This document shows, piece by piece, positions 17,039-28,373 of a DNA stretch of 52,886 bases. The notes beneath the pieces are model-generated. The model saw only the letters and a program-made list of their open reading frames with translations, did not search any database and was not told the DNA's origin. Position numbers and translations under genes: made by a program. The first letter of the stretch is position 1. The number at the start of each line of letters is the position of its first letter. Location: the NCBI RefSeq assembly GCF_024639605.1, contig NZ_JAHEHZ010000005.1, positions 1 through 52,886 of the forward strand, read 5' to 3'. Origin of the DNA: Roseobacter sp. (GTDB lineage: Bacteria; Pseudomonadota; Alphaproteobacteria; Rhodobacterales; Rhodobacteraceae).

Positions 17039-18036
17039 CACCGCGCGGGCCGTTTTTACGCGGCCTGTTTGCCGCCCTGGCGCTTTGTGCCGCCCTGCCG
17101 CTGGAAGCGTTTGAGCCAGAGTTGCCCCTCGGCGCGCGTCTGACCGTCGAACGCAATACCGCCCCTGACAGCTTTGAAGCGCCGGTGGGTGTGTGGCGCG
17201 ACGGTGCTGTGCCGTCCCTGCAGGTCGAGGGGGCCGTGACCCGGCGCGCGTGGCGGATCAATACACCCGGACTGACCCCGCTTCAGGTCGTTCTGCCGTT
17301 GCGTGCGCAGATTGAGGCTGCGGGTTATGAGGTGATTTTCGAATGTGCCGCGCGCGACTGTGGCGGGTTTGATTTCCGCTTCGAGACCGAAATCCTGCCC
17401 GGCCCGAACATGTATGTGAACCTTTCGCGCTACCGGTATCTCACGGCTGTTGCCGGCCCGCGGGAAGCGCCGGGGCGGGTTCTGGGCGTGGTTGTCAGCG
17501 TAACGGCGGCATCTGCCTATGTTCAGGTGATTGCCGTTGATACCGGCGTGTCGATGGAAAATCTGTTGCCCGAAACCGCGCCTGCACCCGATGTGGTGTC
17601 AGAAACACCTCAGGCCGGCCCGCCCCCGGAACCGGCGGCACCTGCGGCTGCTCTGCCCCGTGTGAACGAAGACAACCTGCTGGAGCGGGGTTTCGTCGTG
17701 CTGCGTGATCTCGAATTTGATACCGGCAGCACCGATCTGGGTCCGGGTCCCTTTGCATCGCTGCAAAGGCTTGCAACTTTGCTCAGAGACCGCCCGGATC
17801 TGCGCCTGGCTCTGGTGGGGCACACCGATACGACCGGCGGGCTCTCTCCGAACATCGCAGTGTCGCGCGCCCGAGCGCGCTCTGTGCGCCAGCGGCTGGT
17901 TGATCAGTACGGAATTGACGGCAGCCGGCTCGATGCAGAGGGCATGGGGTACCTTGCACCGGTTGCCTCGAACCTGACCGACGCCGGGCGCAGCCTCAAC
18001 CGCCGCGTCGAGGCCGTGTTGCTCAATTCGGAATAG
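17035..18036 (+). CDS. OmpA family protein
   Basis: This is a 333-residue exported protein. The signal peptide (about 1-25) is followed by a domain of about 150 residues that I cannot place, with two cysteines that could pair (ECAARDCGGF). A proline/alanine-rich linker (about 185-215) leads to a C-terminal OmpA peptidoglycan-binding domain (about 225-333). That domain contains LEFDTGST, LVGHTDTTGG, SRARARSVRQRL and the closing LNRRVEAVL. It probably ties an envelope structure to the cell wall. It is the last gene of the CinA-like operon. Confidence 0.88.
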   Translation: MTPRGPFLRGLFAALALCAALPLEAFEPELPLGARLTVERNTAPDSFEAPVGVWRDGAVPSLQVEGAVTRRAWRINTPGLTPLQVVLPLRAQIEAAGYEVIFECAARDCGGFDFRFETEILPGPNMYVNLSRYRYLTAVAGPREAPGRVLGVVVSVTAASAYVQVIAVDTGVSMENLLPETAPAPDVVSETPQAGPPPEPAAPAAALPRVNEDNLLERGFVVLRDLEFDTGSTDLGPGPFASLQRLATLLRDRPDLRLALVGHTDTTGGLSPNIAVSRARARSVRQRLVDQYGIDGSRLDAEGMGYLAPVASNLTDAGRSLNRRVEAVLLNSE

Positions 18037-18040
18037 AAAA

Positions 18041-18065
18041 ACCCCGGCGCAGGAGACACCGGGGT
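18041..18065 (-). terminator. Terminator between convergent OmpA and LysR genes
   Basis: ACCCCGG and CCGGGGT form a 7-bp stem with an 11-base loop. On the minus strand the stem is followed by TTTT, so it fits as the LysR terminator. It may serve both converging genes. Confidence 0.75.
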
Positions 18066-18087
18066 AAAGCTGACGGGGCGGGTGGGT

Positions 18088-18993
18088 TCACCAGTCCGAC
18101 GGACCTTTTTCAGCAAAGGCATGCACCAGAAAATCGATAAAGGCGCGCACTTTGGGCTGAGTGAAACGACCCGGGGGATAGACCGCATAGATGCCCTGTG
18201 TCTCAACCGGCAGGTCGGGAATTGCGTCTTCGATCAGACCCTTTTCCATCGCATCAGCATAGAGAAAACTCGGCAGATATGCGATGCCAAGACCCGAAAT
18301 CGCAGCGTTCAGCAAAGACTGCCCGTCATTCACGCTGAGCCAGCCTGCCGTCCGTACCTGCCGCTTTTCGCCCGAGGGGGCCGTCAGTTTCCAGACATTG
18401 CCGGAAGACTGGTTCGAATAATGCAGCAGTTTGTGATCGTTCAGATCGTCGATCTTTTCCGGACGGCCGTACTTTTCGAAGTAATCCGGGCTCGCGATCA
18501 TGCGTTTTGTAGTTTCGGTCAGTTTGCGCGCGCGCAGGGTGCTGTCTTCCAGCTCTCCGATCCGCACGGCCATATCAAAGCCTTCAGAAATCAGCTCAAC
18601 ATAGCGGTTGTTCAGCACCATATTCACAGTGATATCCGGGAAATCCGACAGGAATTCACTCAGCACGGGCGACAGATGGTTCACACCGAAATCCGTTGCC
18701 ACCGAGATGCGCAACAGGCCCGAGGGCGCGCTTTGCATCGAGGTGACAAGTGCATCGGCCTCACCGGCATCATTCAGGACCCGGCGGGCCCTGTCATAAT
18801 AGGCAAGCCCGATTTCTGTCGGGCTGACGCGGCGCGTCGTGCGGTTCAGCAAACGTGCGCCCAGACGGGCCTCAAGTGATGAGACATGCTTGGAAACGGC
18901 GGATTTTGAAATCCCCATTTTCTTGGCCGCATCTGTGAAGCCGCCCTGGTCTACGACCGTCGCAAAGGCTTCCATTTCTGTCAGGCGGTCCAT
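18088..18993 (-). CDS. LysR family transcriptional regulator
   Basis: This 301-residue protein has a winged helix-turn-helix at residues 1-60 (FATVVDQGGFTDAAKKMGIS, then SAVSKHVSSLEARLG) and a periplasmic-binding-like effector domain after it. It resembles the CrgA/AaeR-like branch, whose members often control nearby genes. The neighbour across a gap of about 280 bp is the FadH-like gene, but both are on the minus strand, so a shared divergent promoter is not evident. The ATG at 18993 with AAGGGA 6 bp upstream is preferred over a TTG at 19008. Confidence 0.9.
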   Translation of the reverse strand: MDRLTEMEAFATVVDQGGFTDAAKKMGISKSAVSKHVSSLEARLGARLLNRTTRRVSPTEIGLAYYDRARRVLNDAGEADALVTSMQSAPSGLLRISVATDFGVNHLSPVLSEFLSDFPDITVNMVLNNRYVELISEGFDMAVRIGELEDSTLRARKLTETTKRMIASPDYFEKYGRPEKIDDLNDHKLLHYSNQSSGNVWKLTAPSGEKRQVRTAGWLSVNDGQSLLNAAISGLGIAYLPSFLYADAMEKGLIEDAIPDLPVETQGIYAVYPPGRFTQPKVRAFIDFLVHAFAEKGPSDW

Positions 18994-19271
18994 TGCCGAT
19001 CCCTTCAATTTCCTCGTTACGCAAACTTATGGTCACCAATTCAGGCAGGAACGGGGCGCATCCTGGACAGTATCGCGGTTTTTGCATGGATCGTTGAAGG
19101 CGTGGAAACGCTAATTATATGCGCGCGGCCAGGATCAGATCACACGTTATTGTATTGGCCGCACTGCGTAAATCCGACCCCGGTGTCTGGCAGGTACCTC
19201 GCCCCGCAGCTGCAAATCGCCGCGAACAGCTTCTTATGGTCCCGCCGCCGCAGACACAGCTCTGTCCGCTG

Positions 19272-21353
<2,082 letters not shown>

Positions 21354-21392
21354 TCACGTCGAACGCGGCGTCAAACGGCGAAAGCATGCAGA

Positions 21393-21851
21393 ATGATAAG
21401 GTGGGCAGAGCCCGGCTGCGCGCCCGCGCTGGCGGAGATCATGTTCCGTGCGGTGCGCGAAGGGGAGAGCCCGTACAGCGAGGCGCAGAGGGCCGCATGG
21501 ATGCCCGCGCGACCGGAGCCTGCAGGCTTTGCCGCGCGGCTGGCCGCCTGTGACTGTGCCGTCGCCGAAGAAGCGGGCGGGACGGCGGGCTTCATGACGC
21601 TGGCGCGCGACGGATACATCGGTCTGGCCTTTATCCTGCCTCAGGCGCGGGGCCGCGGCCTTTTTCGCGCGCTCTCAGATGCAATTGCAGCTCGCGCGCG
21701 CCGGCACGACATGCCGCGCCTGTGGACACACGCCAGCCTGATGGCGGAACCGGCCTTTCAGGCGACGGGCTTTCAGGTTATCCAGCGGGAAAGCGTGCAA
21801 AGGTCGGGCCAGCATCTGTGCCGGGCCTTAATGGAGAGATTTCTGACATGA
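21393..21851 (+). CDS. GNAT family N-acetyltransferase
   Basis: This 152-residue single-domain GNAT protein starts [13 protein letters not shown]. The acetyl-CoA-binding region is [20 protein letters not shown], and [15 protein letters not shown] near the C-terminus is the usual late beta/alpha element. The substrate is unknown. The frame is open far upstream, antisense to the FadH-like gene, but homologous sequence begins only here. It overlaps rppH by ATGA. Confidence 0.83.
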   Translation: MIRWAEPGCAPALAEIMFRAVREGESPYSEAQRAAWMPARPEPAGFAARLAACDCAVAEEAGGTAGFMTLARDGYIGLAFILPQARGRGLFRALSDAIAARARRHDMPRLWTHASLMAEPAFQATGFQVIQRESVQRSGQHLCRALMERFLT

Positions 21852-22336
21852 CCCCCGAAGACATCCAAAAGCTGCCCTATCGCCCCTGCGTCGGTGTCAT
21901 GCTGATGAATGCCGCGGGCGAGGTCTTTGTCGGACAGCGGATCGACAGCCGGATCGCCGCCTGGCAGATGCCGCAGGGCGGGATCGACAAAGGCGAAGAG
22001 GCGCGCGATGCGGCGCTGCGCGAATTGCGGGAGGAAACGGGTGTCTCGCCGGATAAGGTAAGCATCGTGGCCGAAAGCCACCGGTGGCTCCCTTACGAGT
22101 TGCCCCATGATCTCGTACCTAAGCTCTGGAAAGGGCGGTTTCGCGGTCAGGAGCAGAAATGGTTTCTTCTGCGCTTTCATGGCACCGATGATGAGGTCAA
22201 TATCGAGGCAGAACCCCGCGAGTTCTCAGAGTGGCGCTGGTTGCCGGTCGCGGATCTCGTAGAGAATATCGTGCCGTTCAAGCGCCACGTCTATGAGGCC
22301 GTCCTGCAGGAATTCCGCGACCACCTCAGTCTTTGA
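21848..22336 (+). CDS. rppH: RNA pyrophosphohydrolase (Nudix)
   Basis: RppH removes pyrophosphate from the 5' end of mRNAs and so triggers RNase E decay. The 162-residue product begins [11 protein letters not shown] and has [10 protein letters not shown]. It carries a complete Nudix box at residues 44-66 with the REL-EE-G residues. The WLPYELP and KWFLLRF segments are typical of RppH. The ATG at 21848 overlaps the GNAT stop, with GGAGAG before it. Confidence 0.94.
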   Translation: MTPEDIQKLPYRPCVGVMLMNAAGEVFVGQRIDSRIAAWQMPQGGIDKGEEARDAALRELREETGVSPDKVSIVAESHRWLPYELPHDLVPKLWKGRFRGQEQKWFLLRFHGTDDEVNIEAEPREFSEWRWLPVADLVENIVPFKRHVYEAVLQEFRDHLSL

Positions 22337-22340
22337 AAAT

Positions 22341-22937
22341 TCAGTCTGTGAAAACCGGCACGCCCGGACCGGCCGTTTCCGGCAGCAGCCCCTTGAGACG
22401 CGGATCGTCATCGATCTGCACCTTCTGACCGACTGGCGTGAACCCGCTGCGCCGGTAGAATTCCAGCGCCTGCGGGCTGTCCATGGTGCAGGTGTGCACA
22501 TGAAAAAGGCTGATGGGTTGTGCCCAGGCCCGCGTAATCGCTTCGTTCATGAGATACCTTCCGGACCCGGAGCCGATCAGCGACCGTGTCAGGCCGAAAT
22601 AGGCCAGCTCGCATTCTCCTTTGCGTCGGAAATCAAGCTCCAGCAGCGCCTCGTCCCGCCCGTCCGTGCGCAGGGTGAAATAGGCTGTTGCAGGATCCGT
22701 CAGGATCGCATCGAGCGCCGTATCATCCAGTTGCAGACGCCCGTACCAGAGCCAGTCCTCCGAGCCCACGCGGCGAAAAATATCCCGGTACCAGTCGCGG
22801 TCGGGCGTCACCTCATGAAAGCTTATTCCGTCTGGCAGCGGCACCGCGCGCATTTCAGGTGGCGCGCGCATCTCCAGCCTGGTAACAATCACCGCGATTT
22901 TGCCCGGCGGCACATCGTGAAACCCGTCTTTGAGCAT
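22341..22937 (-). CDS. GNAT family N-acetyltransferase
   Basis: The 198-residue product has a GNAT core with AYFGLTRSLIGSGSGRYLMN as the cofactor loop and HTCTMDSPQALEFYRRSGFTP as the late motif. It resembles acetyltransferases that sit downstream of sugar kinases in roseobacters. The substrate is unknown. The ATG comes 2 bp after the stop of the kinase gene, so it is coupled to it. It converges on rppH with a 4-bp gap. Confidence 0.84.
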   Translation of the reverse strand: MLKDGFHDVPPGKIAVIVTRLEMRAPPEMRAVPLPDGISFHEVTPDRDWYRDIFRRVGSEDWLWYGRLQLDDTALDAILTDPATAYFTLRTDGRDEALLELDFRRKGECELAYFGLTRSLIGSGSGRYLMNEAITRAWAQPISLFHVHTCTMDSPQALEFYRRSGFTPVGQKVQIDDDPRLKGLLPETAGPGVPVFTD

Positions 22938-22939
22938 TC

Positions 22940-23926
22940 TCAGATCAGGCCTTCGGCCTGAAACACCTTCATCATGTCTTTTTGCGGGCGCGGGCCGATG
23001 TGACTGATGACCTCAGCCGCACAGGCATTGCCCATTTTGCAGCACACATCCAGTGCGCGTCCGGTTGCCAGGCCATAAAGGAACCCTGCTGCGAACTGAT
23101 CACCTGCCCCTGTGGCATCCACGGGGGTGACTTCCTTAACGGCGACATCAATGCGCTTGCCGTCAGAGATGACCGAAACGCCATCACCCGACCGGGTACA
23201 GACCACCAGCGGACAGATCGCGGCGGTTCTGGTCAGCGAGCTCTCCAGGTCCGTCTCAAAAAGCGAGCAGATCTCATGCTCATTGCCGATCACATAATCA
23301 AGATCGTGCTCGATCAGCGCGAGGAAATCCGCCCGGTGCCGCTCCACACAGAACGGGTCCGAAATAGCGATGCCTGCGATGCCACCCCCGGCTTTGGTCG
23401 CGCGGGCCGCTTCGCGGAACGCGGTTTTGCCGGCGTCGTGATCAAACAGATACCCCTCAAGGAACATGATCCGCGCGTTGGCGGTGACTTCATGCGGCAA
23501 ATCGCCCGAGGTCAGCCCAACTGAAATGCCCAGATAGGTATTCATTGACCGCTCTCCGTCAGGGGCCACGAAAATCATGCTGCGCGAGGTCGGCAAATTG
23601 CTGTTCTGTACCGGCGGGTTGACGAAATCGATGCCGTTATCCGTCATTGCATCAGCATAAAACCGTCCCAGCGCATCATCGCGTACACGCCCGATAAACG
23701 CCGTCTGCAGCCCCAGAGCGCCGACCCCGGCCACGGTATTGGCAACCGCCCCGCCCGGGGTCTGCAACCGGTCAGACATCGAGGCATAAAGCGTCTCGGA
23801 GCGGTCGCGTTCCACAAGCTGCATGATGCCTTTCTGGATGCCCATATGATCGAGAAAGCTGTCATCGGCATGGCTGATCACATCGACAACGGCGTTACCG
23901 ATGCCGACAAGCTGGTAGTGTTTCAT
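22940..23926 (-). CDS. PfkB family carbohydrate/adenosine kinase
   Basis: This 328-residue ribokinase-fold kinase has the N-terminal GIGNAVVDV and the GGAVANTVAGVGALG substrate-lid motif. The catalytic PfkB signature 2, DATGAGDQFAAGFLYG, sits near residue 265 with its general-base aspartate. The closest recognised type is adenosine kinase/PfkB of Rhodobacteraceae, but the substrate cannot be read from sequence alone. It is the middle gene of an nth-kinase-GNAT operon and overlaps nth by ATGA. Confidence 0.88.
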   Translation of the reverse strand: MKHYQLVGIGNAVVDVISHADDSFLDHMGIQKGIMQLVERDRSETLYASMSDRLQTPGGAVANTVAGVGALGLQTAFIGRVRDDALGRFYADAMTDNGIDFVNPPVQNSNLPTSRSMIFVAPDGERSMNTYLGISVGLTSGDLPHEVTANARIMFLEGYLFDHDAGKTAFREAARATKAGGGIAGIAISDPFCVERHRADFLALIEHDLDYVIGNEHEICSLFETDLESSLTRTAAICPLVVCTRSGDGVSVISDGKRIDVAVKEVTPVDATGAGDQFAAGFLYGLATGRALDVCCKMGNACAAEVISHIGPRPQKDMMKVFQAEGLI

Positions 23927-24567
23927 GTCGTCTTATCCTCAAATGCGCACAGGTCGCGGATGATGCAGGTTGGGCACTGCGGTTTGCGTGCTTTACAATG
24001 ATAGCGCCCGTGCAGGATCATCCAGTGGTGGGCGTGCAGCTGAAAATCCACCGGAATATTGTCCTCGATGGCGCGTTCGACCGCCTCGACCGATTTGCCG
24101 GGGGCAATGCCTGAGCGGTTGCCGAGCCGGAAGATATGCGTGTCCACGGCCTGTGCAGGATGCCGCCACCACATGTTCAGCACCACATTGGCGGTCTTGC
24201 GTCCGACCCCCGGCAGCCCTTCGAGGGCCGCGCGGCTGTTAGGTACCTCGCCGCCGTAGTCATCGACGAGGATCCGGCTCAGCTTCATGACGTTTTTCGC
24301 TTTTTGCCGGAAAAGACCGATGGTTTTGATGTGCTCGGTGAGCGCCTCCTGCCCGAGATCGAGCATCTTCTGCGGCGTATCCGCGATTGCGAAAAGCGTG
24401 CGCGTGGCTTTGTTGACGCCGGCATCCGTCGCCTGGGCGCTCAGAGCGACAGCTACCACGAGCGTATAAGCATTCACGTGATCCAGCTCGCCGACAGGTG
24501 CGGGATCTGCCTTCTGAAAGCGCGTGAAAATCTCGCGGATCGTATGATAGCCGAGCTGTTTTGCCAT
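23923..24567 (-). CDS. nth: Endonuclease III
   Basis: This DNA glycosylase/AP lyase removes oxidised pyrimidines. The 214-residue product has the helix-hairpin-helix LPGVGRKTANVVLN with catalytic Lys124, catalytic Asp142 in VDTH, and the C-terminal [4Fe-4S] cysteines 191, 198, 201 and 207 (C-x6-C-x2-C-x5-C). The frame stays open about 400 codons further upstream, antisense to the Hint gene. That part has no relation to Nth, so the ATG at 24567 is the start. Confidence 0.96.
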   Translation of the reverse strand: MAKQLGYHTIREIFTRFQKADPAPVGELDHVNAYTLVVAVALSAQATDAGVNKATRTLFAIADTPQKMLDLGQEALTEHIKTIGLFRQKAKNVMKLSRILVDDYGGEVPNSRAALEGLPGVGRKTANVVLNMWWRHPAQAVDTHIFRLGNRSGIAPGKSVEAVERAIEDNIPVDFQLHAHHWMILHGRYHCKARKPQCPTCIIRDLCAFEDKTT

Positions 24568-24705
24568 GCCGGAGGTATGCGGTGATTTACAGCCCGGGGC
24601 AAGCTGATCGGCCGCGATATCTCTAAAATCCGTCACAAAAGCCAACGGTTTTTTCAGCCGGAAATTTACCCTGATCTGAAAGAGTGGCGCAATCGCAGGA
24701 GCAGG

Positions 24706-25794
24706 ATGAATATGCCGACACGGACCTTTTATGCCTATGGGCCGGATGCACTCGTAATTGACCCGGAAACCGGTCAGACCTCTCTGGCTTCTGATTACAA
24801 CGCCCGCGACGGGCGTACGCGTATCGAGGTCGAAGACAACGACATTTTCGCCGACGGTGACGGCAACAATGACGAGGTCGGCGATGACGCGGACCAGACG
24901 GCAACGGTCTATGACAGCAGCGGCAATACGCTCGATGCGGGCCGTATCTATGTCGAAGAGGTGCGCTGGTACGAGACATCGGGCGGTGACGTTTTCTCGG
25001 TGCACGTATTTGAGATCGACGGCGAGGTTGTGGGCTATGTGCCCAGTGAGCCGATGCAGCCGGGAGAGAGCTACACCTTTGTCGGCACAACAGATTCCGG
25101 CGAAAAGATGAAAGGCAGGCAGTCTGAGGACGCAAAGAGCCAGTATAATTTTTATGAGCAGAATTCGGTGGCCTGTTTCGGTCCGGGGACGATGATTGCA
25201 ACCCAGGAAGGGGATATGCCGGTCGAATGGCTGGAGACCTCCGATCTGGTGCTGACGCGCGACAACGGTTATCAGCCTATCCTCTGGATCGGGCGCACCC
25301 GTCTGGATGCAGGCTATTTCCGGCAGTATCCCGATGAGGCACCCTTGTGTCTGCCGGCGGGATCTCTGGCAAACGGGACCCCGGTGCATGATCTTTGCCT
25401 GACCGGTGACCACCGGGTGCTGCTGTGTTCTGCGCGTGCTGAACTGCTTTATTTTTCCGCTGAAGTGCTGGCACCGGCCAAAGCCTGGCTTGATCGTGAT
25501 GTCGCCCGCGCTGTTGTGCCGCAACGAAGTTTTACGCTGACCCACATTCTGTGCGCAGAGCATCAGATCATTCTTGCCGAAGGTGCATGGGTCGAGACGA
25601 TGTTCACCGGGCCGGAAGCGCTGCGCCGTCTGAGCCCGCAGGACCGTGCGCGACTGAAAGACCTGCTCGGCGCGGATTACCGCCGTCAGAGCACCGTGCG
25701 TCCCTGTGTGACCCGCAAAGAAGCACGCCTGCTGATCGACCCGCCGGCGCAAAGTCAGGATCTGCCGGGGCAACAGCAGGCCATCCGTGCATGA
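24706..25794 (+). CDS. Hint (Hedgehog/intein)-domain protein
   Basis: This is a 362-residue protein with two parts. Residues 1-150 are acidic and rich in aspartate and glycine (IFADGDGNNDEVGDDAD), with tyrosines and beta character, and have no recognisable fold. From Cys157 a Hint domain begins: CFGPGTMIATQEGDMPVEWL, followed by ILWIGRTRL and TGDHRVLL (Thr233-His236). The catalytic cysteine and the TxxH-like block are present, but there is no downstream extein and no C-terminal Asn/Cys pair as in an intein. Related single-Hint proteins are common in Rhodobacteraceae, and their role is not established. There is no Sec signal peptide, so export through a type I system is possible but not shown. 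Starts at 24706 and 24712 are both possible. Confidence 0.85.
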   Translation: MNMPTRTFYAYGPDALVIDPETGQTSLASDYNARDGRTRIEVEDNDIFADGDGNNDEVGDDADQTATVYDSSGNTLDAGRIYVEEVRWYETSGGDVFSVHVFEIDGEVVGYVPSEPMQPGESYTFVGTTDSGEKMKGRQSEDAKSQYNFYEQNSVACFGPGTMIATQEGDMPVEWLETSDLVLTRDNGYQPILWIGRTRLDAGYFRQYPDEAPLCLPAGSLANGTPVHDLCLTGDHRVLLCSARAELLYFSAEVLAPAKAWLDRDVARAVVPQRSFTLTHILCAEHQIILAEGAWVETMFTGPEALRRLSPQDRARLKDLLGADYRRQSTVRPCVTRKEARLLIDPPAQSQDLPGQQQAIRA

Positions 25795-25844
25795 TGCGCA
25801 GGTTCCGGGTCGAAATTCCCCGCCGTCCCGGCTACATCTGAAGC

Positions 25845-26711
25845 ATGACAGAGCATCAGACTTTTACCGCCGACGCAGAAGGCAGCTATCACTACGGGGT
25901 GATCCGCAGGGCGATTGAACTGCTTGATCAGGCAGAAGAACCCGTGTCCCTCGATGCCATCGCAGCGGAGATGGGCATGAGTAACGCCCATTTTCAGCGG
26001 CTGTTCTCGCGCTGGGTTGGCATCTCACCAAAAAAGTATCAGCAATATCTGACCCTGGGTCATGCAAAAACTCTTCTTGCCGAGCGGTTCACGACACTTG
26101 AAGCGTCACATGCCGCAGGGCTGTCCGGCAGTGGCCGCCTGCATGATCTTTTTGTGCGCTGGGAGGCGATGAGCCCCGGCGAATTCGCCCGCAAAGGGGC
26201 CGGCCTTGAAATCCGCTGGGGCTGGTTTGAGAGCCCCTTCGGTCCGGCCATCGTGATGGGCACCGATAAAGGCATCTGCGGCATCGGTTTTGCCGCCGAG
26301 CTCGGCGCAGAAGCTGCCATGGATGACCTGATGCAGCGCTGGCCCTCAGCTGAATTCACCGAAGATCCTGTGATGCTGCGCCCCTGGGCGCTTCAGGCTT
26401 TCGGCGCCGGCAGCGGCAAACCGGATACGACGCCGCTGTTTCTCATCGGCGCGCCCTTTCAGATCAAGGTGTGGGAGGCGTTGCTGGCAATCCCGTCCGG
26501 TCACGTGACCACCTATTCCGAGATTGCCCGCGCGGTCGGAAACCCCCGCGCGGTGCGCGCTGTGGGCACGGCCGTCGGACGCAACCCGATCAGCTGGCTG
26601 ATTCCCTGTCACCGGGCCCTGCGCAAATCAGGCGGGCTTGGCGGATACCACTGGGGCCTGCCAGTGAAACGCGCGATGCTGGCGCTGGAAACAGTGAATA
26701 GTCCGGCTTGA
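25845..26711 (+). CDS. AraC-type DNA-binding / O6-methylguanine-DNA methyltransferase fusion
   Basis: This 288-residue protein resembles Ada without its N-terminal zinc/methylphosphotriester domain. Residues about 15-120 form an AraC-like helix-turn-helix region (LDAIAAEMGMSNAHFQRLFSRWVGISPKKY). The C-terminal half is the suicide alkyltransferase, with Cys255 in LIPCHRALRKSG and the preceding VTTYSEIARAVGNPRAVRAVG. It should repair O6-alkylguanine and may control adaptive-response genes. Because the Ada regulatory cysteine is missing, methylation-dependent activation would need another trigger. Confidence 0.92.
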   Translation: MTEHQTFTADAEGSYHYGVIRRAIELLDQAEEPVSLDAIAAEMGMSNAHFQRLFSRWVGISPKKYQQYLTLGHAKTLLAERFTTLEASHAAGLSGSGRLHDLFVRWEAMSPGEFARKGAGLEIRWGWFESPFGPAIVMGTDKGICGIGFAAELGAEAAMDDLMQRWPSAEFTEDPVMLRPWALQAFGAGSGKPDTTPLFLIGAPFQIKVWEALLAIPSGHVTTYSEIARAVGNPRAVRAVGTAVGRNPISWLIPCHRALRKSGGLGGYHWGLPVKRAMLALETVNSPA

Positions 26712-26833
26712 GCCCTTCACAACCGGTAAATAATGGCTGATCCCCCCCTTCCTTTGCGGCGGAACCGCCCCCATATTGACAGCGTTAATAAATGACGCCC
26801 CGCCCGAACGGGGCCGCAACCACTGAAGGCAGT

Positions 26834-27514
26834 ATGTTTATGATAAATCTGAAATCTCCCGTGGCGCTTGCGCTCGCAGGCAGCCTGGCGCTTGGTGCCT
26901 GCACCGTTCCGGCCTCGGATCCGAACGCCCCCCCCGTGCCCGCGGGCCAGAATACCCAGCAGGGCGCGCTTGTGGGTGCCGGTGTCGGTGCGCTGGCCGG
27001 AGCACTTTCCAAAGGTGACGGTAACCGCGGTGATGCAGCGCTTATCGGCGCTGTAATCGGCTCGGCCGTGGGTGCCGGGATCGGTTACTCGCTCGACAAA
27101 CAGGAAGCCGATCTGCGTAACCAGCTCGGCAACGACAATGTCACAATCGTGAACACCGGTGACCGACTGATTGTCAGCCTGCCCCAGGATATTCTTTTTG
27201 CCACCGACAGCTTTGCGATCCGACCTGATCTGCAAACCGACCTGCGCACGGTGGCCGGTAATCTGCGCCAGTATCCGCAATCGACCATTCAGGTGATCGG
27301 TCATACCGACAGCGATGGTGATGCGGCCTACAATCAGCGGCTTTCTGAGCGACGCGCCGGTGCGGTCCGGGATGTTCTGATCAATGCCGGCGTCTCCTCG
27401 GCACGGGTTCGCAGCATCGGCAGAGGCGAGAGCCAGCCGGTGGCCAGCAACCTCAGCGTTGACGGCAAAGCACAGAACCGCCGCGTGGAAATCGTGATCC
27501 TGCCGAACGCCTGA
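26834..27514 (+). CDS. OmpA family lipoprotein with glycine zipper
   Basis: This 226-residue lipoprotein starts MFMINLKSP after GAAGG. The lipobox is LGAC. Residues about 40-85 form glycine-zipper repeats (ALVGAGVGALAGAL and AVIGSAVGAGIGY) that can insert in or lie on a membrane. The C-terminal OmpA domain (about 115-225) carries ILFATDSF, VIGHTDSDGDAAYN, LSERRAGAVRDVL and QNRRVEIVI for peptidoglycan binding. The layout equals that of E. coli YiaD. The frame also runs 14 codons upstream without a Shine-Dalgarno. Confidence 0.9.
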   Translation: MFMINLKSPVALALAGSLALGACTVPASDPNAPPVPAGQNTQQGALVGAGVGALAGALSKGDGNRGDAALIGAVIGSAVGAGIGYSLDKQEADLRNQLGNDNVTIVNTGDRLIVSLPQDILFATDSFAIRPDLQTDLRTVAGNLRQYPQSTIQVIGHTDSDGDAAYNQRLSERRAGAVRDVLINAGVSSARVRSIGRGESQPVASNLSVDGKAQNRRVEIVILPNA

Positions 27515-27536
27515 TCACACCCGGCAGACCATTACT

Positions 27537-27561
27537 GAGGCCGCGGCATCCCCGCGGCCTC
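27537..27561 (+). terminator. Terminator after OmpA lipoprotein gene
   Basis: GAGGCCGCGG and CCGCGGCCTC form a perfect 10-bp stem with a 5-base loop, followed by TTGCTTTTC. It lies 23 bp past the stop codon. Confidence 0.88.
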
Positions 27562-27625
27562 TTGCTTTTCCGCAGCGGTGCCACAGGTGAAAGCGCAACG
27601 GAAAACACAAACTATCGGAGCATCC

Positions 27626-28168
27626 ATGTCGGACGTTAAACTTTTCGGCCTGTCGGGGTCCCTGCGCGAGGGATCGTCCAATTCAAAGCTGCTGCGCGAG
27701 GCCGCACGGCTGTTCGGGCCATGCAGCTATACGCAGGCGGATCTGAACCTGCCACTTTACGACGCGGACGCGGAGGCCGAGACCGGCGTACCCGAAGCGG
27801 TGACCGGCCTCGCACGTCAGATCGCCGCCGCGGATGCGGTTCTGATCTCGACGCCTGAATATAACAAGGGGCCGTCCGGGGTTCTGAAAAACGCCCTGGA
27901 CTGGATCAGCCGTACCAAAGGATCACCCTGGAAGGATAAGCCGCTGGCGGTCATGTCCGCCGCTGCAGGGCGCGCCGGGGGCGAGCGTGCCCAGATGGTG
28001 CTGCGAGGCTTCATGGTCCCTTTCCGCACCCGTATTCTTCAGGGCCCGGAAATTCACCTTGCCGATTGCACCAACCAGTTTGACGAGAACGGCAGGTTGA
28101 AAGGCGAGATCTATCTGCGTGAACTGACGGCGCTGATGAATGGTCTGAAAGAAGAGATCGCGCGCTGA
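27626..28168 (+). CDS. NAD(P)H-dependent FMN reductase
   Basis: This 180-residue flavodoxin-fold protein belongs to the NADPH-dependent FMN reductase/chromate-quinone reductase family. The FMN phosphate loop is GLSGSLREGSSNSKL. The second landmark is STPEYNKGPSGVLKNALDW, followed by KPLAVMSAAAG. The start at 27626 fits the family and has CGGAG upstream, whereas the ATG-less extension before it does not. It stands alone between a terminator and a gene on the other strand. Confidence 0.9.
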   Translation: MSDVKLFGLSGSLREGSSNSKLLREAARLFGPCSYTQADLNLPLYDADAEAETGVPEAVTGLARQIAAADAVLISTPEYNKGPSGVLKNALDWISRTKGSPWKDKPLAVMSAAAGRAGGERAQMVLRGFMVPFRTRILQGPEIHLADCTNQFDENGRLKGEIYLRELTALMNGLKEEIAR

Positions 28169-28373
28169 TCCGCCTGGCCGGAAACTGACAGCCGGGGTGC
28201 ATTCTGAAATCCCCGGGCGGCGTCGTGACAGGTCAGGCCGCAGAAAAATCCGATGTGGATCAGGAAGCGATGCGTACGGGCTTGCGGCCGGCACTCCCGG
28301 AGGTCACCGGCGGCGACGGCGCAGTCTGGGCCCCGCACTGTCCGGATCAGAAATGGCTGAGTGCCCGTCAGGG

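Noticed and set aside
24568-25773. Minus-strand extension of nth by about 400 codons
   Set aside because: It is the mirror of the Hint gene codons. The Nth family starts at 24567, and the upstream part has no protein features.
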